Source: Acetilactobacillus jinshanensis_A (GTDB lineage Bacteria; Bacillota; Bacilli; Lactobacillales; Lactobacillaceae). Taken from it: a stretch of 64,000 nucleotides of DNA. Position 1 is the first letter of the stretch; each line of letters begins with the position of its first letter. Shown here in pieces: positions 1 through 8,711 of the stretch. The notes beneath the pieces were generated by a model. The model did no database searches and had not been told where the DNA came from. It saw only the letters and a program-made list of their open reading frames with translations. The stretch is from NCBI GenBank assembly GCA_043289735.1, contig CP171343.1, forward strand, positions 992,001 to 1,056,000, given 5' to 3'. Made by a program: the position numbers and the translations under genes.

Positions 1-347
1 GAAATTTGCCGAAGCCGGCAGAAATAATAAACTACGATCGCGGCACCGATCAAGGCACCGTAAATGGCGATGCCGCCGTCCCAAATGGCAATAATCTGAT
101 CCAAATGATTTTGATAATAACCCCATTGAAAAACGACGTAATAAATTCGGGCACTAACAATCGCGACCGGTAGCGCGTAAATAATCACGTCATAAATGTT
201 TTCGGGATCCAAATGCTGACGCTGGGCTTCGTGAGCTGATAAAACCACGGCCAGCATAACGGCGCTGGCAATAAAAATCCCGTACCAGTGAACCTGAATC
301 GGTCCTAGATCAAAAGCAATCGGGTTTAATACCAATTCATTAATCAT
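1..347 (-). CDS. lgt: Prolipoprotein diacylglyceryl transferase Lgt (C-terminal part outside window)
   Basis: Transfers diacylglyceryl from phosphatidylglycerol to the lipobox cysteine of prolipoproteins in the membrane. The visible N-terminal ~115 residues begin MINELVLNPIAFDLGPIQVH, then WYGIFIA, and contain hydrophobic membrane segments and the Lgt core IWDGGIAIYGALIG. The ATG is preceded by a good AGGGAGG ribosome binding site at 353-361. It follows hprK on the same strand, the usual lactobacillus order. The gene runs off the left edge, so completeness cannot be judged. Confidence 0.93.
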   Translation of the reverse strand, partial: MINELVLNPIAFDLGPIQVHWYGIFIASAVMLAVVLSAHEAQRQHLDPENIYDVIIYALPVAIVSARIYYVVFQWGYYQNHLDQIIAIWDGGIAIYGALIGAAIVVYYFCRLRQI

Positions 348-401
348 TCTCGACCTCCCTCAATGTTTCTTTTTCTCCTGGGCTTTAACCTGCTTAATTT
401 C

Positions 402-1328
402 TCAGGTGTTCTGTTTAATCAGCTGATTTAAATTGCGATCAAAGGTCTTAGTGGCATCGTACCCCATTGAATGGGCTCGAAAGTTCATCGCGGCGGTTTC
501 GATCAAAATCGCTAAGTTTCGGCCCGTTCGAACGGGAATCTTAAATTCTGGAATGTCAACATCAAAAATCCGGCGGGTCTTTCCCGAATCACCCAATCGA
601 TCGTAAATCGCGTTCTTCGACCACGGCGTTAAATGCACGATCATATCGACGGGCGTCTTGGAACGAACCGCACCGGCACCGAACAACGTCATCACGTTAA
701 TGATCCCGATCCCGCGGATTTCCAGCAAATGCCGTAGAATCTTGGGAGCCTGTCCCATCAACGTCTTTTCGTCCTGCTGATAAACTTCGACCCGGTCATC
801 CGCAATTAAACGGTGACCACGTTTGATCAATTCTAGCGCGGTTTCACTTTTACCGATCCCGGACTTTCCGGTAATCAGGACTCCTAAGCCGTAAACGTCG
901 ACTAGGACACCGTGAACCGACTTTCGTTCGGCCAGCTGATCTTCCAGATAGTTAGTCATGTTACTTAGAACTCGCGACGTCGTTAGTTTAGAGCCCAGGA
1001 CCGGAATGTGTTCACTTTTAACCGCGCGAATCAATTCTTTCGGCGGCTCTAGCTGGGTCGAGATCACGAAAGCCGGCGTTTCGGGCTGGCACATTCGCTG
1101 CATCACGTGAAACAGCTTTTCGTGATCCATCCCTTTAGCGTACGAGGTTTCGGTAATCCCTAATAACTGAATCCGTTTCGGCGGATAATAATTAAAATAG
1201 CCCGTCAGTTCCAACCCGGGCCGAGAAATATCACTAGTGGTAATTCGGCGATTTAAGTAGTGTTTACCGTAATAGACCCTTAAATGAGTATTATGCACCA
1301 AATCAGCAACGGTTACACTTGCGGTCAT
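402..1328 (-). CDS. hprK: HPr kinase/phosphorylase
   Basis: Bifunctional enzyme that phosphorylates and dephosphorylates Ser46 of HPr and so controls CcpA-dependent catabolite repression. The 308-residue protein has normal family length. It shows the P-loop GKSGIGKS at about residues 154-161, the conserved catalytic His in SVHG (~139), and the family signature around LEIRGIGIINV (~205). The start lies near the broken PDZ gene upstream, and lgt follows after ~50 nt, so the genes are probably cotranscribed. No abnormality seen. Confidence 0.97.
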   Translation of the reverse strand: MTASVTVADLVHNTHLRVYYGKHYLNRRITTSDISRPGLELTGYFNYYPPKRIQLLGITETSYAKGMDHEKLFHVMQRMCQPETPAFVISTQLEPPKELIRAVKSEHIPVLGSKLTTSRVLSNMTNYLEDQLAERKSVHGVLVDVYGLGVLITGKSGIGKSETALELIKRGHRLIADDRVEVYQQDEKTLMGQAPKILRHLLEIRGIGIINVMTLFGAGAVRSKTPVDMIVHLTPWSKNAIYDRLGDSGKTRRIFDVDIPEFKIPVRTGRNLAILIETAAMNFRAHSMGYDATKTFDRNLNQLIKQNT

Positions 1329-1341
1329 TTGGACAGCCTCC

Positions 1342-2282
1342 TTACGTTAAATTATCAAGCCTCGTCGTCCTAAACAGAACGACCCCGATTTCATGCGGTG
1401 CTCCACTATAAATCGCGGTACTAGCTAAAATAATTCGATGGTTAGTATTAAGCACCCTTAATCGGCAATAAGTCGGTTCTTTTTCCAAGGCTTCATAAAA
1501 GCTGTCTTCATCATGAACCGCCACGTGATTAACGTTTAAGAATACGTCACCAACATGCAGATTCATCTTGGCGGCGGGCGTATGAGGTTCGACGCCCGTT
1601 ACCCGAACGCCGTTAAGCGTTTCCGAGAACCATTGACCGTGCTTGCCATTTACAACTAGCAATCGCTAACAGCATTCCCACGATACCAAGAGCTATCAAG
1701 CGATTACCCATCTGGCGGAATAATTTCCGAGGCTGATGTTTGAAGATGGTCAGTCGTAAACCGATCATTAACGGAATCAACAAGAACGTCACCCGGTGGC
1801 CGTTCATCATAAAGGTCGGGTAAAAACTAAAGAAATGATGGATCGCAGTCCCCGGAACCATAGCTAGCATCGGAATTATCGAAAGTTCTTTAAACGGATA
1901 GCCCGCAATCCGGTTATCCCGCTGATTCCGAAAGAGCCGCGGTACATTATAACGGCCCCCGCATAATTAAAGCGGGAACTATCATAATTAAAACGGGCAC
2001 TACAAAGGCCGGAATTAAGATCAAAGTTAAGCCCGCAATGACTTCATAAATAACGAGCCAGCCCACTAAAAGCGAAATTATCGATATAATAACACCGATT
2101 AAAATTAAACTTCCCCAGAAATGACGAAGTTCATAGTGCTTCTCGTATACGGCCGTGTTAAATTGACGTCTAGCCCGATTAATTCGGGTTCGACCGTCTA
2201 GATAACTTCTAATCAGACCAATCCAAAAGACGGGCTGGAGAAAGAACGCAAGAATAACTAACAAAATTTTCAATGAATCCAC
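1342..2282 (-). pseudogene. Broken MinJ/YvjD-like PDZ-domain membrane protein
   Basis: Three successive reading frames together spell one membrane protein of about 330 residues. 2282-1947 gives the N-terminus with several transmembrane segments (begins MDSLKILLVILAFFLQPVFW). About 1945-1613 gives more membrane segments (FMMNGHRVTFLLIPLMIGL). 1662-1342 gives a C-terminal PDZ domain with VTGVEPHTPAAKMNLHVGD. The first shift lies in a run of five C (plus strand, ~1952-1960; removing one restores frame). The second lies near 1655. The start would be a GTG with a weak ribosome binding site 15 nt after prfB. MinJ in Bacillus links DivIVA to the Min system; here a divisome role is inference. At least two frameshifts argue for a pseudogene unless the consensus is faulty. 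Confidence 0.72.
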
Positions 2283-2297
2283 TTCTTAAATCAAAAC

Positions 2298-3414
2298 TTA
2301 ATCCGGATTTTTCTGACTTAATTTCCAACGAAGGTAAGCGTTAATGAACGGATCTAAATCACCGTCCATTACGGTATTAATTTCGGGAGTCGAATAGTTA
2401 GTTCGGTGATCTTTGACCATCGTATACGGCTGAAAGACGTAGGATCTAATCTGGGATCCCCAGCCGATCGTCTTCTGGACACCTTCGATCTTGGCTCGTT
2501 TTTCACGCTTCTTTTGTTCTTCTAATTGGTATAGCTTCGATTTCAACATCTTCATGGCCGTCTGCCGGTTCTGCAGCTGAGAACGCTGTTCCTGACTAGA
2601 CACCACGATTCCGGTCGGTTCGTGGGTAATTCGAACGGCCGATTCGGTCTTGTTAACGTGCTGGCCACCGGCACCGCTGGCACGGAAAGTATCCACCTTT
2701 AAATCGGCGGGGTTGATTTTAACATGAACCGTATCGTCTAGTTCCGGCATGACGTTGACCGACGCAAACGACGTATGCCGCCGGTTAGCCGAATCAAACG
2801 GCGAGATCCGCACCAGACGGTGAATACCCCTTTCCGATCGTAGATAACCGTAAGCGTTCTTACCCACGATCATAATGGTAGCGGTATCGATTCCGGCAAC
2901 TTCACCGGCCTGATAATCTAACGTCTTAACTTTAAAGTCATGCTGTTCAGCCCAGCGGACGTACATTCGGTACAGCATCGAGCTCCAGTCGTGGGCTTCG
3001 GTTCCGCCGGCACCCGGATGAATTTCTAAAATGGCGTTATGAGAATCGTACTTTCCGGTCAATAACATACTTAACCGGTAAGTCTTCAGTTCCTTTTCAA
3101 CTTTAGCTAGATTAGTTTCAAAATCTTTGGCCATTTTCGGATCCGGAGCTTCGGCCAGCATTTCAACCGCAACTTCTAAATCCTGCGTCTTAGACGATAA
3201 ATGCTTAAAACTATCGTACTTATCCTTCATCTGATTAGTCTGGGCAATCACCTTTTTAGCTTTAACCTGATCGTTCCAGAAATCCGGCTGAGCCATCTTA
3301 TGCTCGTTCAAGCCGATGCTTTCGTTTAACGAATCCAGGTCAAAGTGACCTCCTAAAGCCGTGAATGGCTTTTTTAATCATGGTGATTTTTTCTTTAGCT
3401 TCGTTAATTTTCAT
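2298..3414 (-). CDS. prfB: Peptide chain release factor 2 (programmed +1 frameshift)
   Basis: RF2 releases nascent peptides at UGA and UAA stops. The gene has two parts: a 25-codon zero-frame segment from ATG at 3414 (MKINEAKEKITMIKK...) ending in an in-frame TGA at 3342-3340, then the +1 frame to 2298, giving ~363 residues. Family motifs are present: GGQ in ASGAGGQHVNKTESA and the UGA-reading SPF motif in VRISPFDSA. The zero-frame start has GGAGG upstream. It lies downstream of secA as in most Firmicutes. It is an intact gene, not a pseudogene. Confidence 0.96.
3340..3354 (-). promoter_or_regulatory. prfB autoregulatory frameshift site
   Basis: On the minus strand an internal Shine-Dalgarno-like AGGAGG (3354-3349) is followed after three bases by CTTTGAC, the standard RF2 slip site (CTT then in-frame TGA). 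When RF2 is scarce the ribosome shifts +1 and continues with GAC CTG GAT. The arrangement matches the classical RF2 autoregulation signal. Confidence 0.93.
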
Positions 3415-3430
3415 AATTAATAACCTCCAT

Positions 3431-3464
3431 AAAAAAGCGAAGGAATCTAAGAATTCACTTCGCC
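3431..3464 (-). terminator. Rho-independent terminator after secA
   Basis: An imperfect hairpin with GCGAAG and CTTCGC arms is followed by a run of six T in the minus-strand sense. It sits between the secA stop and the prfB ribosome binding site, so prfB expression would depend on readthrough or its own promoter. Confidence 0.7.
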
Positions 3465-3480
3465 CTTTATTTAATATCGA

Positions 3481-5850
3481 TTATCTTTCCATATTCTGAC
3501 GAATTTCGGCCTTCATGAACAGACGGGTCGCATCGTATTCGATATCGGCGATCATTTCTTCGAACATTTCGTAACCTTCACGCTGGTATTCAACCAACGG
3601 GTTCAACTGTCCATAGCCTCGAAGCCCGATGGACTGACGTAACTGATCCATGGCGTCGATATGGTCGGTCCAGTGTGAATCAACCACTCGAAGGATAACG
3701 ACCTTTTCAAATTCTAGCATCTGAGAAGGATCGTACAGTTCCTTTTCCTTTTCTTTATAAACGCGGTCCGCGATCTTCTGCAGGGTCTGACGAATCTGTT
3801 CACGGGACTTGCCCTTCAAATCGTTCATCGTAATTTGATCAGGACTGGTGAGAACGCTGATGGCAAAGTCCAAGATATCACTGAGCTGCCACTGTGACTG
3901 GTCATCACCTTGAGTATGAAGACGAACCACTCGATCGATGGTTCGTTTAATCATCGGCATCATAACCCAGCGCAACGACGTATCTTCATCGATGACCTTG
4001 AAACGTTCACCGTACATAACGTCACGCTGCTGACGCATGACATCATCATACTGAAGAACCTGCTTACGGGAATCGTAGTTATTACCTTCAACTCGCTTCT
4101 GAGCGGATTCAACCTGCTTCGTGATCATATGGCTTCGAATAGCCGGACTGTCACCGTTCGGATTCAAGTTCTGCAAGAAGTGCTTGATCTTATCAGAACC
4201 GAACCGCTTCATCAAGTCATCTTCTAATGACAGGTAGAACTGTGACATGCCAGGATCACCCTGACGACCGGCACGGCCACGTAATTGGTTATCGATTCGA
4301 CGTGATTCGTGTCGTTCAGTTCCGATCACGGCTAAGCCACCTAATTTAACAACGCCGGGGCCTAACTTAATATCGGTACCACGACCGGCCATGTTAGTGG
4401 CAATCGTAACGGCACCCTTTTGTCCGGCCTGGGCAATGATCTTAGCTTCTTTGGTATGGTTCTTAGCGTTCAAAACCACGTGCGGAATGTGTTCTTCGTC
4501 TAAACGTTTGGACAAGTATTCAGAAGTACTAACGGCTTCGGTACCGAACAGAACCGGCTGGCCTTTCTTATGCAGTTGAATGACTTTCTTAATAACCGCG
4601 TCGAACTTTGACTTCAGGTCTGGATACAAGACATCCGGTTTATCGATTCGAATAACCGGTTTGTTGGTCGGAATCGTAACGACTTCCATGTTATAAATCT
4701 CACGGAATTCTTTAGCTTCGGTCTTAGCGGTACCGGTCATTCCGGCTAGCTTATTATACATTCGGAACAGATTTTGGTACGTAATGTTGGCCATGGTCTT
4801 ACTTTCCTGATGAATCTGGACGCCTTCCTTAGCTTCGATCGCCTGATGCAATCCATCCGAAAAGCGACGGCCCTTCATAATTCGGCCGGTAAACGAATCA
4901 ACGATTTCGATCTTACCGTTTTGAACCACGTAATCTTTATCACGCTTCATAATGTAGTTAGCACGCAAAGCCTGATCTAAATGATGGGTCAAAGCCGTGT
5001 TTTCAGTATCAAACAGGTTCTTTAAATTAAAGTACTTTTCAGCCTTTTTAATTCCGCTGTCGGTTAAACCGATCGTCTTGGATTCTAGATCGATCTTATA
5101 ATCCTTCTTGTTCAAGGACTTAACGAATTTATCGGTCGCTTTATATAATTTTGAAGAGCCGGAAGCCTGACCAGAAATGATCAACGGGGTACGGGCTTCA
5201 TCAATAAGAATCGAATCAACTTCATCAACGATGGCGTAATTCAACGGCCGCTGAACCATATCCTGTTTATAAACGACCATGTTGTCTCGTAAATAATCAA
5301 AACCGATTTCACCGTTGGTCGAATAAGTAATGTCGCAGTTATAAGCAGCTCGCTTTTCAGCCGGCGACTTTTGAGAAGAATTAAAGCCCACGGTCAAGCC
5401 TAGCCATTTATAGACCTGTCCCATATCAACACAGTCACGATGAGACAGGTATTCGTTAACGGTAATCACGTGGGCACCCTTACCAGATAGGGCGTTTAAA
5501 TAAATCGGCATGGTTTCGGTTAAGGTCTTACCTTCACCGGTCTTCATTTCAGCGATATTACCTTCGTGCAGAACGATTCCACCCATGATCTGAACGTGGA
5601 ACGGCGTTAATCCTAAAACTCGGCGGTCCGCTTCACGAACGACCGCAAAGGCTTCCGGCAATAACTGATTTAACGTTTCACCATTCTTATAACGTTTCTT
5701 AAATTCAGGCGTCTTAGCTTTCAATTGAGCATCACTCAATTTTCGAAATTTTCTCGAATAAGCGCCGACTTTATCAGCTAATTTACTTAAACGTTTAACT
5801 TCACGTTTATCTTTATTATTGGTGACCCATTTCTTTAAAATATTGGCCAT
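3481..5850 (-). CDS. secA: Preprotein translocase ATPase SecA
   Basis: Motor ATPase that pushes preproteins through SecYEG. The protein has 789 residues, normal for lactobacilli, which often lack the C-terminal zinc-binding tail; here it ends ...IRQNMER without cysteines. Visible motifs are Walker A MKTGEGKTL (~102-110), YSTNGEIGFDYLRDN, Walker B IVDEVDSIL and NMAGRGTDIKLG in the second nucleotide-binding fold. ATG start with AGAAGGGGC upstream. In related genomes hpf lies between comFC and secA; none is present in the 105-bp gap here. Confidence 0.98.
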   Translation of the reverse strand: MANILKKWVTNNKDKREVKRLSKLADKVGAYSRKFRKLSDAQLKAKTPEFKKRYKNGETLNQLLPEAFAVVREADRRVLGLTPFHVQIMGGIVLHEGNIAEMKTGEGKTLTETMPIYLNALSGKGAHVITVNEYLSHRDCVDMGQVYKWLGLTVGFNSSQKSPAEKRAAYNCDITYSTNGEIGFDYLRDNMVVYKQDMVQRPLNYAIVDEVDSILIDEARTPLIISGQASGSSKLYKATDKFVKSLNKKDYKIDLESKTIGLTDSGIKKAEKYFNLKNLFDTENTALTHHLDQALRANYIMKRDKDYVVQNGKIEIVDSFTGRIMKGRRFSDGLHQAIEAKEGVQIHQESKTMANITYQNLFRMYNKLAGMTGTAKTEAKEFREIYNMEVVTIPTNKPVIRIDKPDVLYPDLKSKFDAVIKKVIQLHKKGQPVLFGTEAVSTSEYLSKRLDEEHIPHVVLNAKNHTKEAKIIAQAGQKGAVTIATNMAGRGTDIKLGPGVVKLGGLAVIGTERHESRRIDNQLRGRAGRQGDPGMSQFYLSLEDDLMKRFGSDKIKHFLQNLNPNGDSPAIRSHMITKQVESAQKRVEGNNYDSRKQVLQYDDVMRQQRDVMYGERFKVIDEDTSLRWVMMPMIKRTIDRVVRLHTQGDDQSQWQLSDILDFAISVLTSPDQITMNDLKGKSREQIRQTLQKIADRVYKEKEKELYDPSQMLEFEKVVILRVVDSHWTDHIDAMDQLRQSIGLRGYGQLNPLVEYQREGYEMFEEMIADIEYDATRLFMKAEIRQNMER

Positions 5851-5955
5851 TAATTAAGCCCCTTCTAAATAAATGTTTAACTTCAATAATTCGATTAATA
5901 TAAAGTATCAGATATAATATATTTTAACATTCAAAGAGCCTCTTTAAAAATTAAA

Positions 5956-6392
5956 TTAACGGGCCAAGGTCACACTGATAACCGATTTAGCACCCGATTC
6001 GTTTAACAATCTAGCGGCGTGCCGAACGGTCGTCCCGGTAGTGTAGACGTCATCGACCACGGCCACGTCTTCCCGTCACCTGATTAAAGCCCCGTTCCTG
6101 ATAAGTGCTTTGATGAATCGGAATCGGCACGACCGTTCGTTTCTTAATCGATAATCGCCCTGAAATTTATAACGGCGCATGTATTCACTCATCATCGAAT
6201 TATATTGATACAGGCTGTAATCCGTCGCCATCGTCGGCAATCAGAACAGAGCTGGTCTTTATATTTTCCAGCTTGATGACAGTCTTTGCAGCAATGATCT
6301 TTAAAATCCTTTTAAACCTAGCTGGCATTTCTTACAGATTACGGACTGTTGATAAGGTTTAAAACTCATCCGCATAATAAACATTTATTCAT
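5956..6392 (-). pseudogene. comFC: comFC relic (late competence phosphoribosyltransferase-like protein)
   Basis: A decayed ComFC. Pieces in several frames match the family in order: N-terminal zinc-finger cysteines (MNKCLLCG, then VICKKCQLG and LCSDCRRW), the middle block MSEYMRRYKFQGDYRL, PIPIHQSTYQERGFNQV, and the phosphoribosyltransferase signature VAVVDDVYTTGTTVRHAA with the terminal SVTLAR. Early stops, frameshifts and internal losses of roughly 45 and 50 residues between blocks make this a true pseudogene, not just a sequencing slip. Its ATG overlaps the comFA stop, the usual operon arrangement. ComFC is needed for DNA uptake in transformation. Confidence 0.85.
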
Positions 6393-7430
6393 ATCAATTT
6401 AGCTCCCAAATAATTAAGGTGTTTGATCTGCCGCTGCGCATCAGCGACCCGTCTCGTGTAGCTATGAATAAAGAAATCCACGTTACCATACGGCCGATCA
6501 CGTTTTCGGCCCACTCGTCCAGCAATCTGTACCAGTGAAGACATCGAAAAGACCCCGTCGTCAGCACCTAAGATAATCACGTCGATCCCGGGAAAAGTCA
6601 CGCCCCGTTCCAAAATGGTGGTCGTAATCAAAAACCGGTACTTCCTTCGTCGCATGGCTTTCACCTTGGCTAACCGATCAGGATCCTGAGAATAAACCGT
6701 CGTCCACAGGCTTTAAATCCCGAACGTGCGGAACGAAGAGCAGAAACCGAATTTTTCGCTTTAATTTGTCTTTAACTAACGCCAGCGAAACGCTAAATGA
6801 CAACGGATCTCCGGCAGCAAATGCCGATGAAAACGCAACGGCAGGTAGCTGACCGCTAATCGGTGTTGACGAATCTGTCGTAATAACGGTCGATTCGGTG
6901 TTGCGGTTAAAAATAATCGACAGCCCATTTTCTTAATTGCATGGCTTACAGCAAATTTTAAAGGTGTGTTATTCGCAAACGGAAACGCATCCACTTCATC
7001 GATAATCAAAAGATCAAACGCCCGATAAAACCGCAGTAACTGATGAGTCGTACAGATCACCAGCTGGGTATATCGATACTTTTGTTTACTGCGGCCGTGC
7101 AATAAAACTAAAGGAGTCCGATCAAAAGCCGCTTGGATCCGGGGATACAACTCCAAGCAGACGTCGACCCGCGGCGACGCGATCCCCACTCGCCAGCGGT
7201 TCTTTAAGGCCCAGCGGATCCCGGGAAACAGCATCTCGGTCTTGCCGGCTCCCGTTACGGCCCATAATAGTCGGGCTTGATGATGAACAAAGCCGTCAAT
7301 AATCTCTCTGGAACAACGGGCCTGTTCACGGCCTAAATTAATGCAGATCGGACAGTAATAATTATCATTTTGTTATTGGTTAACCTGCCGACCGTAAAGA
7401 TCACTAAAGCTGAAGCTAAACAGAGGATTA
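6389..7430 (-). pseudogene. comFA: comFA relic (competence DNA helicase/translocase)
   Basis: A decayed ComFA ATPase. In order the sequence shows SDLYGRQVNQ, an in-frame TAA, YYCPICINLGRE (half of the zinc finger), the Walker A block WAVTGAGKTEM, the DEAD-box-like block LLIIDEVDAFPF, LTATPNRP, and in other frames RKIRFLLFVPHVRDLK and ITTTILERGVTFP with the late helicase motif IAGRVGRKRD. The N-terminus has lost about 40 residues including the first cysteine pair; further frameshifts and a deletion lie at 6665-6780. Together with comFC and sigH it indicates loss of transformation genes. Confidence 0.86.
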
Positions 7431-7479
7431 ATAAAATCAAGGATTAAAATATAAGGCTAACAAAATAATTACAACGTTA

Positions 7480-8643
7480 TCAACTTATGAACAGCCCACC
7501 AAAAATAATTCTCGTTTTTATTTTATATAATTTTAATTTAAAATCCTTTAAATGATTACTGCGGCTGGTCGTATTCTTAACGATCCAGCGAATCCCGTGC
7601 AACAACGGCTGACGATGAGCACCCGCTAAACTAATCGATTCCACGAAAAGTTCCAGACCGATCAAAGTCGCGACCGTTAATAAAATCGATCCCCAAAAGT
7701 TAGAAATCGGGTACAGCAGCGAAATAAACGAAAAGATCAACGCGATTCCGTAAATCACCAGGACCGTCTGCCGGATGGTTAAACCAATCTGCATCAAACG
7801 ATGATGCAGATGCCGCTTATCAGCGTGGGAAATCGGCTGCCGATTCAGGACCCGGCGAATAATCGCGCAAACGGTGTCCGTAATCGGAACCCCTAAAATA
7901 ATCACCGGGATAATGACCGAGATAAAGGTGGCGTCCTTTAGGCCGTTCAGCGAAAAGACCGAAATCATAAAACCGATGAACAACGATCCGGTATCGCCTA
8001 AATAGATCCGGGCCGGAAAGAAATTATACGGCAAAAAGCCGATGCAGGAAGCCACCAACGAAAAGATCATGATCACCACGAAGACGTTAGCGGTCCCTAG
8101 GAAGAACGTCCCGATCAGGCCCATGGTCGTCAGCGCAATAATCGCGACCCCGGTCGCTAGGCCGTCCAGGCCGTCAATTAGGTTAACCGCGTTCGTAATG
8201 GCCAGGATCCACAGCCAAGTGACGGGCAAACTCAACAGACCCAAATGAAAATTACCGATAATCGGCAACGTCACTAAATTCATCCGAATTTGCCCAAAGA
8301 AATAGACGAACAGCGACGCCAGCGAAATGCCGATTACCTTTTGGTGCGGCTTCAGGACGTAAACGTCATCGGTTAAGCCGGTCAGAATAATGATCAGCTC
8401 ACCGCCGAAGATGCCCCATAGCTGATGGCTCGGCATCTGATTCCGCATCATCAGCATCGTGGCGCACGTGTAAGCGACGAAAATCGCTAAGCCGCCTAAC
8501 GTCGGCATGGGGATTTTATTCATCCGGCGTTTATTGGGTTCGTCGATTCCGCCGATCTTAAAAGCCAAAGTCCGGATAAACGGGGTTAAAATCGCCGAAA
8601 TCAGCATCGTCGCGAATAGATAAACCATAATTTTAAATTTCAT
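7480..8643 (-). CDS. tagO: Undecaprenyl-phosphate GlcNAc-1-phosphate transferase (TagO/WecA family)
   Basis: Multi-pass membrane enzyme that starts lipid-linked polymer synthesis, here most likely wall teichoic acid, by moving GlcNAc-1-P to undecaprenyl phosphate. The 387-residue sequence has many hydrophobic segments and the family catalytic motifs: NLIDGLDGLATG (~155), LGDTGSLFIGF (~217) and the cytosolic loop HADKRHLHHRL (~275). Substrate is inferred from the family. The last ~20 residues (KLKLYKIKTRIIFGGLFIS) are unlike typical family ends and may reflect loss of the original stop. Confidence 0.93.
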   Translation of the reverse strand: MKFKIMVYLFATMLISAILTPFIRTLAFKIGGIDEPNKRRMNKIPMPTLGGLAIFVAYTCATMLMMRNQMPSHQLWGIFGGELIIILTGLTDDVYVLKPHQKVIGISLASLFVYFFGQIRMNLVTLPIIGNFHLGLLSLPVTWLWILAITNAVNLIDGLDGLATGVAIIALTTMGLIGTFFLGTANVFVVIMIFSLVASCIGFLPYNFFPARIYLGDTGSLFIGFMISVFSLNGLKDATFISVIIPVIILGVPITDTVCAIIRRVLNRQPISHADKRHLHHRLMQIGLTIRQTVLVIYGIALIFSFISLLYPISNFWGSILLTVATLIGLELFVESISLAGAHRQPLLHGIRWIVKNTTSRSNHLKDFKLKLYKIKTRIIFGGLFIS

Positions 8644-8711
8644 ATTTCGATTCCTTTTCAGAAAAAGCCCTGAAATTTAGGACCCCTTCTAAAATAATTG
8701 TATAATCTAAA

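Noticed and set aside
3910..4980. Plus-strand open frames of 62-105 codons
   Set aside because: Antisense shadows of secA; no ribosome binding sites or recognizable proteins.
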